From DASVUC01 sp038237225 (lineage in GTDB: Bacteria > Planctomycetota > Phycisphaerae > Tepidisphaerales > Tepidisphaeraceae), in the NCBI GenBank assembly GCA_038237225.1, contig JBBRYX010000001.1, positions 665,180-729,179 of the forward strand: a stretch of DNA of 64,000 nucleotides. Direction: 5' to 3'. The notes below the pieces were generated by a model that was not told the origin of the DNA, made no database searches, and worked only from the letters and a program-made list of their open reading frames with translations. Numbering within the stretch: the stretch's first letter is position 1; each line of letters starts with the position of its first letter. Below, piece after piece: positions 22,472 through 30,731 of this stretch. The translations under genes and the position numbers were made by a program.

Positions 22472-23290
22472 GTGGGGGTGCGGTTGCGCGGAGTGGAGAA
22501 GGTGTTTGAGGGAGGGGTCAAGGCGCTGAGGGCGATCGATTTGGAGATTGGGGAGGGGGAGTTTGTCAGCGTGCTGGGACCTAGCGGGTGTGGGAAGTCT
22601 ACCCTGTTGCGGATTGTGGCGGGATTGGAGTGGGCTTCCTTTGGAGAGGTGGAGGTTGGGGAGCGCGGCCCTCATCCGAACCCTCTCCCGGCGTACGGGC
22701 AGAGGGGGCATGAGAAGAGGGCGACACAAGTGTCGCCCCTACAAGAGCGCGGGAGTCGGGTGGCGTTTGTGTTTCAGGATGCGCACTTGCTCCCTTGGCG
22801 AAATGTAATTCGCAACGTGATGTTGCCTTTGGAATTGTTGGGGTGGGATCGAGCGCGAACGCGCGCCGCTGCCGGAGACGCGCTTTCGCAGGTGGGGCTT
22901 TCCGATGCTCTCGATCGATATCCGGCGCAATTGTCGGGAGGCATGCGAATGCGGGTTTCTTTGGCTCGGGCGCTCGTGACGGAGCCGGCGTTGCTTTTGT
23001 TGGATGAGCCGTTTGCGGCGCTGGATGAAATTACCCGTCAACGGCTGGATGAGCAGCTTCGCGCGTTATGGAAAGCGCGGGCAATGACCGTCATTTTCGT
23101 GACGCACTCAATCTCCGAGGCGGCTTACCTGTCGCAGCGCGCCATCGTGATGTCAAAACGGCCCGGAAAAGTGCTGCTCGATCATCGAGTGGAACTACCC
23201 GCGGAACGGCCTGCAAGATTGCGCGGCGAGGCGTCGTTTGCGAGCGAGATGCGAACTCTGTTCGACGCGCTGGAACGGGGGGAGGCTTGA
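22472..23290 (+). CDS. ABC transporter ATPase (SsuB/TauB/ThiZ type) carrying an inserted palindromic repeat
   Basis: The product energises an importer made with the next two genes. It has Walker A GPSGCGKSTLLRIVAGLE (about residues 36-53), Q-loop FQDAHLLPWRNVIRN, signature LSGGMRMRVSLARAL, Walker B LLLLDEPFAALD and the switch His in FVTHSISEA. Between Walker A and the Q-loop are about 30 extra residues (GPHPNPLPAYGQRG, then KRATQVSPLQERGS). They are the translation of two palindromic repeat units at 22665-22750, kept in frame. The nucleotide-binding core is otherwise intact. I chose GTG 22472, with GGAGG 6 bases upstream and directly before the ABC domain. GTG 22370, overlapping the previous stop, is the alternative. 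Confidence 0.88.
   Translation: MGVRLRGVEKVFEGGVKALRAIDLEIGEGEFVSVLGPSGCGKSTLLRIVAGLEWASFGEVEVGERGPHPNPLPAYGQRGHEKRATQVSPLQERGSRVAFVFQDAHLLPWRNVIRNVMLPLELLGWDRARTRAAAGDALSQVGLSDALDRYPAQLSGGMRMRVSLARALVTEPALLLLDEPFAALDEITRQRLDEQLRALWKARAMTVIFVTHSISEAAYLSQRAIVMSKRPGKVLLDHRVELPAERPARLRGEASFASEMRTLFDALERGEA
22665..22750. repeat. Palindromic repeats inserted inside the ABC ATPase gene
   Basis: The first unit (about 22665-22715) has CCTCATCC...CCCTCTCCCGGCGTACGG then GCAGAGGG...ATGAG, the widespread CCCTCTCCC/GGGAGAGGG type. The second (22719-22742) is GGGCGACACAAGTGTCGCCC followed by CTACA, family C. Together they add about 29 codons without a stop. Confidence 0.85.
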
Positions 23291-24063
23291 AAAACATCAG
23301 GAGGTGGGGGAACCTGGCTTGGCCGCCGATGATTCCTCTGGTGATAATCGTGGTGCTCGCGGAAGTGGCGGTGCGACGTGAATGGGTCGCTTCTTATCTG
23401 GTTCCCGCGCCCTCGAAAATCATAGCCACATTGGTTTCGTCGCGCGATGGACCTGAGTTGTTTTACGCGACCGGGCAGACCGCGCTGGCGGCGCTCACAG
23501 GCTTCGCGGCGAGCGCCGTTATCGGTCTGGCGGTTGCCATTGCACTTTCATCCGCGCGTTGGGTGCAGCGCGCGTTCTATCCCTATGCTGTATTCTTCCA
23601 AACCGTGCCAATCATCGCGATCGCGCCGCTGCTGGTGATCTGGATCGGGTATGGGATGCCGACTGTGATTGCGTCCGCATTGATCGTTTCGGTTTTTCCG
23701 GTGATCGCCAACACGCTCAGCGGGTTGCTCGCGACCGAGCCGGCGCTTGTGGATCTGTTTCGGCTCTATGGCGCCTCCCGGTCTGCCGCAATGCTGAAGC
23801 TGCGGCTCCCCTTCGCGCTGCCCAGCATTTTCACGGGACTCCGAGTCGCGGGCGGGCTCGCCGTCATTGGCGCGATCGCGGGCGAATTCATCACCGGCGG
23901 CGGGCTCGGAGGGGTGATCGACATTTCCAAAACGCAGCAGCGCACGGATAAGATCTTTGCCGGGCTGATCCTGGCGGCGCTCCTGGGCATCGCACTTTTT
24001 GCAATCGTGAATCTGGCCAGTTGGCTGATGCTGCGAAACTGGCACGCATCCGAAAGGACATGA
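23287..24063 (+). CDS. ABC transporter permease (SsuC/ThiX type)
   Basis: The product has six helices and the EAA-type loop for ATPase contact (LVDLFRLYGASRSAAMLKLR then LPFALPSIFTGLRVAGGLA), typical of SsuC/TauC/ThiX permeases. Landmarks are FFQTVPIIAIAPLLVIWIGYG and GAIAGEFITGGGLGGVIDIS. The start is uncertain: I give the TTG at 23287, which overlaps the ATPase stop. A strong AGGAGGT at 23298 suggests that translation could begin shortly after it, for example at an ATG at 23329. The stop overlaps the ATG of the binding-protein gene. All three genes form one operon. Confidence 0.9.
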   Translation: MKNIRRWGNLAWPPMIPLVIIVVLAEVAVRREWVASYLVPAPSKIIATLVSSRDGPELFYATGQTALAALTGFAASAVIGLAVAIALSSARWVQRAFYPYAVFFQTVPIIAIAPLLVIWIGYGMPTVIASALIVSVFPVIANTLSGLLATEPALVDLFRLYGASRSAAMLKLRLPFALPSIFTGLRVAGGLAVIGAIAGEFITGGGLGGVIDISKTQQRTDKIFAGLILAALLGIALFAIVNLASWLMLRNWHASERT

Positions 24064-25028
24064 TGAAGTTACTTCTGTCTCTGGTCGTTCTGTGCTCCTT
24101 CAGTGCTGCGTGTGACAAGAAAGACGCACCAGCGCCCGTGAAGAAGCTGACCTTGCAGCTCAATTGGAAACCAGAGCCGCAGTTCGGCGGCTTCTACGCC
24201 GCCAGGGAGTCGGGAGCCTTCGCTCAGAACGGTCTGGATGTCGAAGTCGTTGCCGGTGGCGTCGGAACACCGACAGTGCAGATGGTGGCGGCAGGCAAAG
24301 CTGAATTCGGGATCGTCAGCGCCGATGAGCTGCTCATCTCCCGCGGCAACGGCGCTGATGTCGTCGCGCTCTTCGCGGTATATCAAACCTGCCCGCAGGC
24401 GCTGATGACGCATGCATCGCGCGGGTTCAAGGAGATCGGTGATCTCTTTCGAAACCCCGGAACCGTTGCGATGCAGAAGGGGCTGCCTTACGCGAGCTAT
24501 CTCGATAAGAAGCTTGGATTTGAGCGGGTGAGAGTGGTGCCCTCGCCCGGAGGGGATCTGGGCGTCTTTCGAAAGGAGAAGGAATACGCGATGCAATGCT
24601 TCGTGACCTCCGAGCCGATCGCGGCGAAGAAACTGGGGCTGGATGCGCAAACCTTTCTGATCGCGGAGGCGGGGTATAACCCGTACACGACGGTGCTGGT
24701 GACGCGCGGGGATTATCTGCGGGCGAATCCGGATACGGTGAAGTCGGTGGTCAATGGCGTGCGGGACGGATGGACGAGCTACCTGAATAATCCCATTGCG
24801 ACTAATCAGATGATGCAGAAGCTGAATCCGACCATGGATATGCAAACCTTCGCCGACAGTGCGGCGGCGCAGAAGGATCTGATTCAGACGGAAGAAACAA
24901 AAAAGTACGGATTGGGTACGATGCGTGCCGAACGGTGGGAAACGCTGGGCAAGCAGCTCGTTGATTTGAAAGTCGTCGAGAAGGCGCCGCCGGCCAGTGA
25001 GTGTTTCGCGGACTTGCTGAAAAAGTGA
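24063..25028 (+). CDS. NMT1/ThiY-like ABC substrate-binding lipoprotein
   Basis: The 321-residue product has a lipoprotein signal with lipobox FSAAC (Cys at residue 17). The NMT1/THI5-like domain begins KLTLQLNWKPEPQFGGFYAA, followed by GLDVEVVAGGVGTPTVQMVA and ALFAVYQTCPQALMTH. Such proteins bind pyrimidine thiamine precursors, sulfonates or related small molecules. The NWKPEPQFGGFY start is closest to thiamine-precursor binders, but no riboswitch of the TPP type was found, so the substrate is open. Two tandem ATGs exist (24060 and 24063); AAAGGA precedes them. It is the third gene of the importer operon. Confidence 0.88.
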   Translation: MKLLLSLVVLCSFSAACDKKDAPAPVKKLTLQLNWKPEPQFGGFYAARESGAFAQNGLDVEVVAGGVGTPTVQMVAAGKAEFGIVSADELLISRGNGADVVALFAVYQTCPQALMTHASRGFKEIGDLFRNPGTVAMQKGLPYASYLDKKLGFERVRVVPSPGGDLGVFRKEKEYAMQCFVTSEPIAAKKLGLDAQTFLIAEAGYNPYTTVLVTRGDYLRANPDTVKSVVNGVRDGWTSYLNNPIATNQMMQKLNPTMDMQTFADSAAAQKDLIQTEETKKYGLGTMRAERWETLGKQLVDLKVVEKAPPASECFADLLKK

Positions 25029-25042
25029 CCCCGGGAGAGAAC

Positions 25043-25864
25043 ATGCGATCGACGCTATTCGCGGTAATTCTGATGATGACGAGCGTGAGCCTGGCACAGC
25101 AGAAAATGGAATGGATCTCGCATCGCGGCGAGTCATTCCTTGCGCCCGAAAACACCATGGCCTCGTTTAACCTCGGCTGGAAACTTGGCGATGACGCGGA
25201 TGAGACGGATATTCATCTGACCAAGGACGGCCAGGTCATTATCTGTCACGACGCGGACACGAAGCGCACCACGAATGCGAAGCGGGTGATCAAGGACTCG
25301 ACGCTGGCCGAGTTGCGGGCGCTTGATGCGGGATCGTGGAAGGATCTGAAGTTCGCGGCGGAGAAACTGCCGACGCTGGCCGAGGCGCTGGCGAGCATTC
25401 CGGACGGAAAGCGGTTCTTTGTCGAGATCAAAAGCGGAATCGACGTCGTCCCCGAGATGGTGAAATTGGTCCAGTCTTCGGGCAAGAAGCCGGAGCAGAT
25501 TGCATTGATCAGCTTTCATGCCGACGCCTTGGCGGCGGCAAAGAAAGCGTTGCCTGCCTGTCAGTGTTATTTCCTGTCCGGCTTCAAGCAGGATCAGCAG
25601 GCGAGGGAATGGTCTCCCAGGATCGAAGAATTGATCAAGGTCGCGAAAGAAAACAAGTTCGATGGCCTGGATCTTCAGGCGAAGCCGCCCTTCGATGCGG
25701 ACGCCGTGAAGAAGATCAAGGAAGCCGGGCTTCAAGCATACGTCTGGACGATCGACGATCCGGCTGTCGCGAAAAGCTACATCGATTGGGCCATCGACGG
25801 GATCACCACAAATCGCGCCGCTTGGTTGCGCGAGCAGTTTGAGCGAACCGCGTCCCAGAAGTGA
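25043..25864 (+). CDS. Secreted glycerophosphodiester phosphodiesterase
   Basis: The 273-residue product hydrolyses glycerophosphodiesters from phospholipid turnover to an alcohol and glycerol-3-phosphate. A signal peptide (MRSTLFAVILMMTSVSLA) is followed by the TIM-barrel core: SHRGESFLAPENTMASF with catalytic His-Arg and Glu, then ADETDIHLTKDGQVIICHDA with the metal Glu/Asp and second His, and FVEIKSG. The end has YVWTIDDPAVAKSYIDWAID GITTNR. GGGAG lies before the ATG. It is 14 bases after the importer genes and may share their transcript. Its stop is two bases from that of convergent upp. Confidence 0.93.
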   Translation: MRSTLFAVILMMTSVSLAQQKMEWISHRGESFLAPENTMASFNLGWKLGDDADETDIHLTKDGQVIICHDADTKRTTNAKRVIKDSTLAELRALDAGSWKDLKFAAEKLPTLAEALASIPDGKRFFVEIKSGIDVVPEMVKLVQSSGKKPEQIALISFHADALAAAKKALPACQCYFLSGFKQDQQAREWSPRIEELIKVAKENKFDGLDLQAKPPFDADAVKKIKEAGLQAYVWTIDDPAVAKSYIDWAIDGITTNRAAWLREQFERTASQK

Positions 25865-25866
25865 AT

Positions 25867-26505
25867 TCAGGTTCCAAAGATACGATCACCCGCATCCCCC
25901 AGTCCCGGAAGAATGTAGCCCTTCTCATTGAGCTGCCGATCGATCGCGGCGCAATAAATGGGCACCTCCGGATGCTGAGCATGAAGCGCCTGAATCCCTT
26001 CAGGCGCCGCGACCAGGCATACAAACTTCATGCTCGTCACCCCCGCCTTCTTCAGCACCGAAACCGCCGCCGACCCGGAACCCCCGGTAGCCAGCATCGG
26101 ATCGATCAGCAGCACTTCGGTCTGCGCGATATCCGGCGGCAGCTTCTGGTAATAACTCACCGGTTCCAGTGTTTTCTCATCGCGATAAACCCCCAGGTGC
26201 CCCAGCCGAGCATCAGGCAGAATCTGCAGCACGCCATCCGACATTCCCAGCCCGGCACGAAGAATAGGAACCAGCGTCACCTGCCGCGCCAGGACACGCC
26301 CCACCGTCCGCTCCAGCGGCGTTTGAACCGGCTTCGGTTGCGTCGGCCAATCGCGCGTCACCTCGTAAACCATCAGCGAAGCAATCTCATTCAGCAGGTC
26401 GCGAAACTTCGCATGTTCGGCCGTGAAGTCGCGAAGCTCGGTGAGCTTCGTCTGGACGACGGGATGATCGATGACAATGACGTTGCCGGGCGTCGCGGAG
26501 GACAT
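25867..26505 (-). CDS. upp: Uracil phosphoribosyltransferase
   Basis: The 212-residue product makes UMP from uracil and PRPP in the salvage pathway. It has LVPILRAGLGMSDGVLQILP, the PRPP loop VLLIDPMLATGGSGSAAV, and the uracil-binding end YCAAIDRQLNEKGYILPGLG followed by DAGDRIFGT. All are canonical and the length is typical. No clear ribosome site is seen before the ATG. It is convergent with the phosphodiesterase gene with almost no space between. Confidence 0.96.
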   Translation of the reverse strand: MSSATPGNVIVIDHPVVQTKLTELRDFTAEHAKFRDLLNEIASLMVYEVTRDWPTQPKPVQTPLERTVGRVLARQVTLVPILRAGLGMSDGVLQILPDARLGHLGVYRDEKTLEPVSYYQKLPPDIAQTEVLLIDPMLATGGSGSAAVSVLKKAGVTSMKFVCLVAAPEGIQALHAQHPEVPIYCAAIDRQLNEKGYILPGLGDAGDRIFGT

Positions 26506-26564
26506 GATTCGCCAACTTTAGGCAATCGTCACCGGGGCACAAGTGTGATCCCCGCGCAGGCGGA

Positions 26565-27488
26565 TTAGTGAGGATCGTTTCCCTCGGGATTGCCTCTACT
26601 GCATTCCCTGTCTTTGCACAGCCGGATCTGAACTTTTCCGTTTTCGATCCGTGCTTCGAACCCCGGCTGCGGGTGCGTTGCAGGACCGTGGACGACGTGT
26701 CCATTTCCGAGATTGAACACCGACTGATGCCACGGGCACTCGACGCAGCCTTTGGAGACCTTGCCCTCGTCAAGCGGTCCGCCGGCGTGAGAGCAGGTCG
26801 CGCCGATAGCCTTGACGCCTTCGCCATCGCGATAGAGGAGCACGGGCTTGCCGTCGAATTCAACGCGTTTGGGCTGACGCATGGGCAGCGAGCGTGCATC
26901 GAGGACGGTGGTCCACCGTTCCGGCTTGTCGAACTTGTCCGAGTGATCGACGCCGACTTTATAGGTATAAACCAGTTTCCCGCCGAGCCATGCCGATACC
27001 GCCGTCAGTCCCAATCCGATGGTTGAGTACAGGACGCCTCGTGAACGGTCGCCGCGTCGGCGCGCTCGCACGGAAGCGATGTAAAATCCAAAATTGATCG
27101 TGTTCAGCACCGCATGCAGGGTCGCCGGTGCCGCCGAGGGTTCGGGGAAAGTAGAGTAATCCGTTATCCCGGTAATCGCCGTCGGGATCGCGCTGAAGGT
27201 GCCCGCCGTCGTGAGATGGTCGCCCACTTTTCGCAGCTCGTCGCTGTCCATGATGGCGCCGGCGGCGTCGAAAATGCCCGCCATGGCCCAGGCTCCGATG
27301 GTGATATCGGTCAGAACAGGATGAAGCGGATGCCCGAGCCAGGTGCCATGAAGGAAGTCGGCGATTGACCGGGTGCCCTCGGACGAAAGAAAAAAATCGT
27401 GAATGATGAGGGACACTTTGGTCCCCGCGTCAGCCACCGGGGTCATTTGGTCCATGGCTTTTTCGGTTTCGATATCGAGTAAAGACAC
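26565..27488 (-). CDS. DUF2231 membrane domain fused to a Rieske [2Fe-2S] domain
   Basis: The 307-residue product has a DUF2231 region with about four helices (residues 50-175: HGTWLGHPLHPVLTDITIGA, FSAIPTAITGITDYS, TLHAVLNTINFGFYIAS). A soluble Rieske domain follows at about 190-290. Its cluster ligands are C232 and H234 in CSHAGGPLDEG, and C251 and H254 in CPWHQSVFNL. The pair GKPVLLYRDGEGVKAIGATC is typical of ferredoxin-type Rieske proteins. The GTG start has AAAGGAGG 6 bases upstream. Such fusions probably move electrons at the membrane; partners are unknown. It is divergent from the metal-ATPase gene and may share its control region. Confidence 0.9.
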   Translation of the reverse strand: MSLLDIETEKAMDQMTPVADAGTKVSLIIHDFFLSSEGTRSIADFLHGTWLGHPLHPVLTDITIGAWAMAGIFDAAGAIMDSDELRKVGDHLTTAGTFSAIPTAITGITDYSTFPEPSAAPATLHAVLNTINFGFYIASVRARRRGDRSRGVLYSTIGLGLTAVSAWLGGKLVYTYKVGVDHSDKFDKPERWTTVLDARSLPMRQPKRVEFDGKPVLLYRDGEGVKAIGATCSHAGGPLDEGKVSKGCVECPWHQSVFNLGNGHVVHGPATHPQPGFEARIENGKVQIRLCKDRECSRGNPEGNDPH

Positions 27489-27641
27489 AAGCGGCCTCCT
27501 TTGTGCTCAGGGAACGGTCGTTGCCACAACAGCGGCAAATCGAGTGCCAGCACATAGGGATGAGCATGATTTGGCAACGCCAGCCTGTGGACCACATTCA
27601 ACGGCGCATATGATAAAGGCATGCGCGAGGAAGCTACCTTG

Positions 27642-29978
27642 ATGACGACCACTCCTACCCCCCCGGCAACTAAGGACGCGAAGCCTAATGAACTGAACTT
27701 TCAGGTCGAGGGGATGACCTGCGCTTCGTGTGTTAGCCATGTGCAGAAAGCGGCGCGATCGGTGCCCGGAGTGAAGGATGTGAACGTAAGCCTGGCGCTG
27801 GGGCGGGCGACGGTCAACTTCGATCCGCTGAAGGTGTCGCCGGAAACGATCGCGTCGGCGATGACACAGGCCGGCTACCCAGCGGCCGCGCCGCGGGAAG
27901 CAGCGGCGGCCAATGCGGAACAGGAGCGGGTCGAGCAACAGGCCGCGCATGCTCGAGCCTGGGCGCGTCGAGCGCTGGTGGGGACGGCGCTCTGGCTTCC
28001 CGTCGAGGCAGCCCATTGGATCCTGACGCTGAGCGGCGGTGGACATGCCGGCCACGCAGGGTTCCATGGGATGAACTGGGTCGCCTTCGTCGCAAGCACG
28101 GCATCGATCGTCTACGTGGGGTGGGCTTTCTATAAGAGTGCGATCCGGGCCCTGATGCGCGGCACCAGCAACATGGACACGCTCATCGCGATGGGCGCGA
28201 CGGTGGCATACGTCTACAGCTTGGTCGCGTTCTTCGGGTATCTCGGCGGGGCGTGGAGCATGCTGCCCAATCTTTATTTCATGGAAGCGTCGGGATTGCT
28301 GGCGCTGATCAGTGTCGGACATTGGCTGGAAGCGCGGGCGCGCAATGCGGCCGGTAGCGCGATCCGCGAACTGTTCAATCTCGCGCCCGCCACGGCGCTG
28401 CGGCTCGAGGTAGGGGCGACGCCCGCGTCGCGGGGACGAACCGGAGAGGACGAAGCAAGCGTCGCCCCTGCGCCCGACCCGATGCGCGAAGTCCCGGTAT
28501 CGGAACTGCGGGTTGGTGACAACGTGCTGATTCGGCCGGGAGATCGCGTGTCAACCGATGGCACCGTCTCGTCGGGAAGGTCTTCAGTGGATGAGTCGCT
28601 GATCACGGGAGAGAGCGTTCCTGTCGTCCGAAATGTTGGAGATGAGGTCATCGCGGGGACGGTTAACCTGGATGGCCACTTAATTGTGCGCGTCTCGCGA
28701 ACGGGAAGCGAGACCGCGCTGGCGCAGATCATCAAGCTCGTCGATGCCGCTCAGTCGAGTAAGCCCCCCGTCCAGAAACTCGCCGATCGTGTGGCGGCGG
28801 TGTTTGTGCCCAGTGTGCTGGCGGTCGCTGCGCTGACCGGGATCGGATGGTATCTGTGGGGATGGCACGCAAACTGGGAGACCGGTCACACCTGGGCCCA
28901 GATCGCTAACGCCGTCTGCTCCGTGCTCATCATCGCGTGCCCGTGCGCGCTGGGCCTGGCGGTGCCGGCTGCGCTGATGGTCGGAACGGGGCGCGGCGCT
29001 CGTCATGGAATCTTGATCCGCGATATCGATGCGCTGCAAGGCGCCGAGAGCGTGGACACCGTGGTGCTCGATAAAACCGGCACCCTGACCGAAGGTCGCC
29101 CCGCAGTCGTTCGGGTAGTCCCGGAGAATGGGCTGATGGAGGATGCGCTTCTTGAGCTGGCCGCGGCAGCCGAGCAATTCTCGGAACATCCCGTGGCGAA
29201 GGCGATCGTCGCGCGGGCGCGGGACAAGGGGCTTGTCCTGACCGAGCCGGAATCATTCGAGAACGAGCCCGGCATTGGCGTTCGCGCGCAAATCGCGGGA
29301 CGAAACTTGCTGGTGGGGAGCGAGGCGCTGCTGCATCCAGACAACAACTCCTCGGTCTTTGCGCCCAGGGAAGGCGAAACGCTTGTTCATGTGGGCGAGG
29401 CGCAGAACGGGCAGGTCACGCGGCTTGGCGTGATTGTGCTGGTCGATCAGTTGAAGGCAGATTCCGCTGATGCGGTGCGCGCGCTGCATGCATTGAAGCT
29501 CCGCATCGTGCTGCTGACCGGTGATAACGAACTGACCGCCCGCGCGATTGCCAAACGCGTGGGAATAGACGATGTCCGGGCGAACGTTCGGCCCGCGGGA
29601 AAGGTGCAGGTCATCCGAGAGCTTCAACAGCGGTCGCGCGTGGCGATGGTCGGCGATGGAGTCAACGATGCGCCCGCGCTTGCGGCGGCGGATCTGGGAA
29701 TCGCCGTGGGCTCCGCGACCGATGTCGCCAAGGAAGCGGGCGGAATCGTCTTGGTCGGTCACAGCCTGCACGGCGCCGTCGCTGCGATTCGGCTTTCGCG
29801 GGCCACCATGCGGACGATTCGGCAAAATCTCTTCTTCGCTTTCATCTACAACGTCCTGGCGATCCCCGTTGCCGCTCTCGGTCTGCTAAACCCTTTGATC
29901 GCGGCGGCAATGATGGCGCTGTCGGACATCACCGTCATCGGAAACGCGCTGCGTCTGCGCCGCACCCGCATCGACTAA
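27642..29978 (+). CDS. CopA-type P1B metal-transporting ATPase
   Basis: The 778-residue product pumps soft metals, most likely Cu(I), out of the cytoplasm. An N-terminal HMA domain has GMTCASC. Membrane helices follow, with NMDTLIAMGATVAYVYSL, and the CPC site ACPCALGLAVPAALMVG is at about residue 433. The phosphorylation motif DKTGTLTEG is at about 477, an HP motif in SEHPVAKAI, and GDGVNDAPALA at about 671. About 20 residues at 257-276 (VGATPASRGRTGEDEASVAP) are the translation of an inserted palindromic repeat before the actuator domain. I favour ATG 27642 because TATGAT at 27610 could be the -10 box. ATG 27621 is the alternative. Confidence 0.93.
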   Translation: MTTTPTPPATKDAKPNELNFQVEGMTCASCVSHVQKAARSVPGVKDVNVSLALGRATVNFDPLKVSPETIASAMTQAGYPAAAPREAAAANAEQERVEQQAAHARAWARRALVGTALWLPVEAAHWILTLSGGGHAGHAGFHGMNWVAFVASTASIVYVGWAFYKSAIRALMRGTSNMDTLIAMGATVAYVYSLVAFFGYLGGAWSMLPNLYFMEASGLLALISVGHWLEARARNAAGSAIRELFNLAPATALRLEVGATPASRGRTGEDEASVAPAPDPMREVPVSELRVGDNVLIRPGDRVSTDGTVSSGRSSVDESLITGESVPVVRNVGDEVIAGTVNLDGHLIVRVSRTGSETALAQIIKLVDAAQSSKPPVQKLADRVAAVFVPSVLAVAALTGIGWYLWGWHANWETGHTWAQIANAVCSVLIIACPCALGLAVPAALMVGTGRGARHGILIRDIDALQGAESVDTVVLDKTGTLTEGRPAVVRVVPENGLMEDALLELAAAAEQFSEHPVAKAIVARARDKGLVLTEPESFENEPGIGVRAQIAGRNLLVGSEALLHPDNNSSVFAPREGETLVHVGEAQNGQVTRLGVIVLVDQLKADSADAVRALHALKLRIVLLTGDNELTARAIAKRVGIDDVRANVRPAGKVQVIRELQQRSRVAMVGDGVNDAPALAAADLGIAVGSATDVAKEAGGIVLVGHSLHGAVAAIRLSRATMRTIRQNLFFAFIYNVLAIPVAALGLLNPLIAAAMMALSDITVIGNALRLRRTRID
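28412..28469. repeat. Palindromic repeat inserted inside the metal ATPase gene
   Basis: A perfect 11-base inverted repeat, AGGGGCGACGC (28412-28422) and GCGTCGCCCCT (28459-28469), encloses 36 bases with further short repeats (CGTCGCGGGGACGA). It resembles the family C unit GGGGCGAC...GTCGCCCC and adds about 20 codons without a stop. Confidence 0.75.
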
Positions 29979-30169
29979 CGTTTCTTACACACAGCAATCT
30001 GTTTGCCTTTCGTTCGTTCAGCCGTTTTGGGCCTTGACGGCACTGGGCGGGCTCGCTTCAATACCGCCACTCTGCCCCAGTAAACCGATTGGGGCGGCGG
30101 CTTGAATTGGCGTTGACCCGGCCGTCAACTTGTCCTTTTGATAGCCTCATCTTTTGCGGAACAACATCC

Positions 30170-30547
30170 ATGAACAACAGCAATTCATCCGCCGTGCTCC
30201 TCGAACCGTCGACTGCTTTGCCTTCGCCCCTCGCGGAACTGCTGCTCGAGCTTGAAGCAAAAGCCACCCCCTTCTCCTTCGCCGATGTGCAGGCCGCCAA
30301 GAAAAAGAAGGATGAAGAAGAGGAAGTGGCTGATGATGCGGATGACGATGAAGAAGACGAGGATGAAGAAGAAGATGCAGACGCCGAAGAAGACGAGGAT
30401 GCCGATGAAGATGAGGATGAAGAAGACGATCTCGATGAGGATGAAGACGAGGACGAGGAAGAAGAGGACGAGTTCGACAATCCAGACGATGACGATGACG
30501 ATGATGATCTAGACGATGATGACGATGATGATTTCGGCAACGAATGA
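30170..30547 (+). CDS. Small protein with a long poly-Asp/Glu tail
   Basis: The 125-residue product has a 45-residue N-terminal part (LAELLLELEAKATPFSFADV) that may form a helix, a KKKK cluster, and then about 75 residues that are almost only Asp and Glu. No signal peptide is seen, so it is cytoplasmic. Poly-acidic tails mimic nucleic acid or bind basic proteins and cations; the RNA polymerase delta subunit and histone chaperones are known cases, but no homology to them is visible. The codons vary among GAT, GAC, GAA and GAG. No clear ribosome site precedes the ATG. The repeat element at 30551 begins three bases after the stop. Confidence 0.7.
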   Translation: MNNSNSSAVLLEPSTALPSPLAELLLELEAKATPFSFADVQAAKKKKDEEEEVADDADDDEEDEDEEEDADAEEDEDADEDEDEEDDLDEDEDEDEEEEDEFDNPDDDDDDDDLDDDDDDDFGNE

Positions 30548-30550
30548 TAA

Positions 30551-30644
30551 GGATTTCACTTAATTCCTGCGCCTTTGTTTAGCGGCCCCGCTTGCGGGGC
30601 GCGAAATTCCAATCGGAATCAGGCGCGAGAATTAAACAGAATCC
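30551..30644 (-). repeat. 94-base MITE-like palindromic element, copy 2
   Basis: Reverse-oriented copy of the element at 7551-7642, identical over most of its length, with the same nested inverted repeats and GGATT...AATCC ends. Differences are a few substitutions and a two-base insertion near one end. Confidence 0.85.
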
Positions 30645-30679
30645 ATATGAGTTGCAGACTTGAGACATGACGATCATCA

Positions 30680-30705
30680 AGGCGCCTTCCAGGGCGCCTC
30701 TTTTT
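30680..30705 (+). terminator. Rho-independent terminator
   Basis: Stem AGGCGCC/GGCGCCT with a 6-base loop, followed by CTTTTTA. It probably ends the transcript of the acidic protein gene, through the repeat element. Confidence 0.8.
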
Positions 30706-30731
30706 ATGCTGACGTTCTACAGGGATTGGGG

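Noticed and set aside
22370..25028. TPP riboswitch in front of the ThiY-like importer
   Set aside because: No CUGAGA/ACCUGA-type conserved core was found upstream; the importer genes start inside or directly after another gene.
30058..30540. Poly-serine minus-strand frame
   Set aside because: It is the antisense translation of the poly-Asp/Glu tail (GAT/GAC/GAA read backwards), not a gene.
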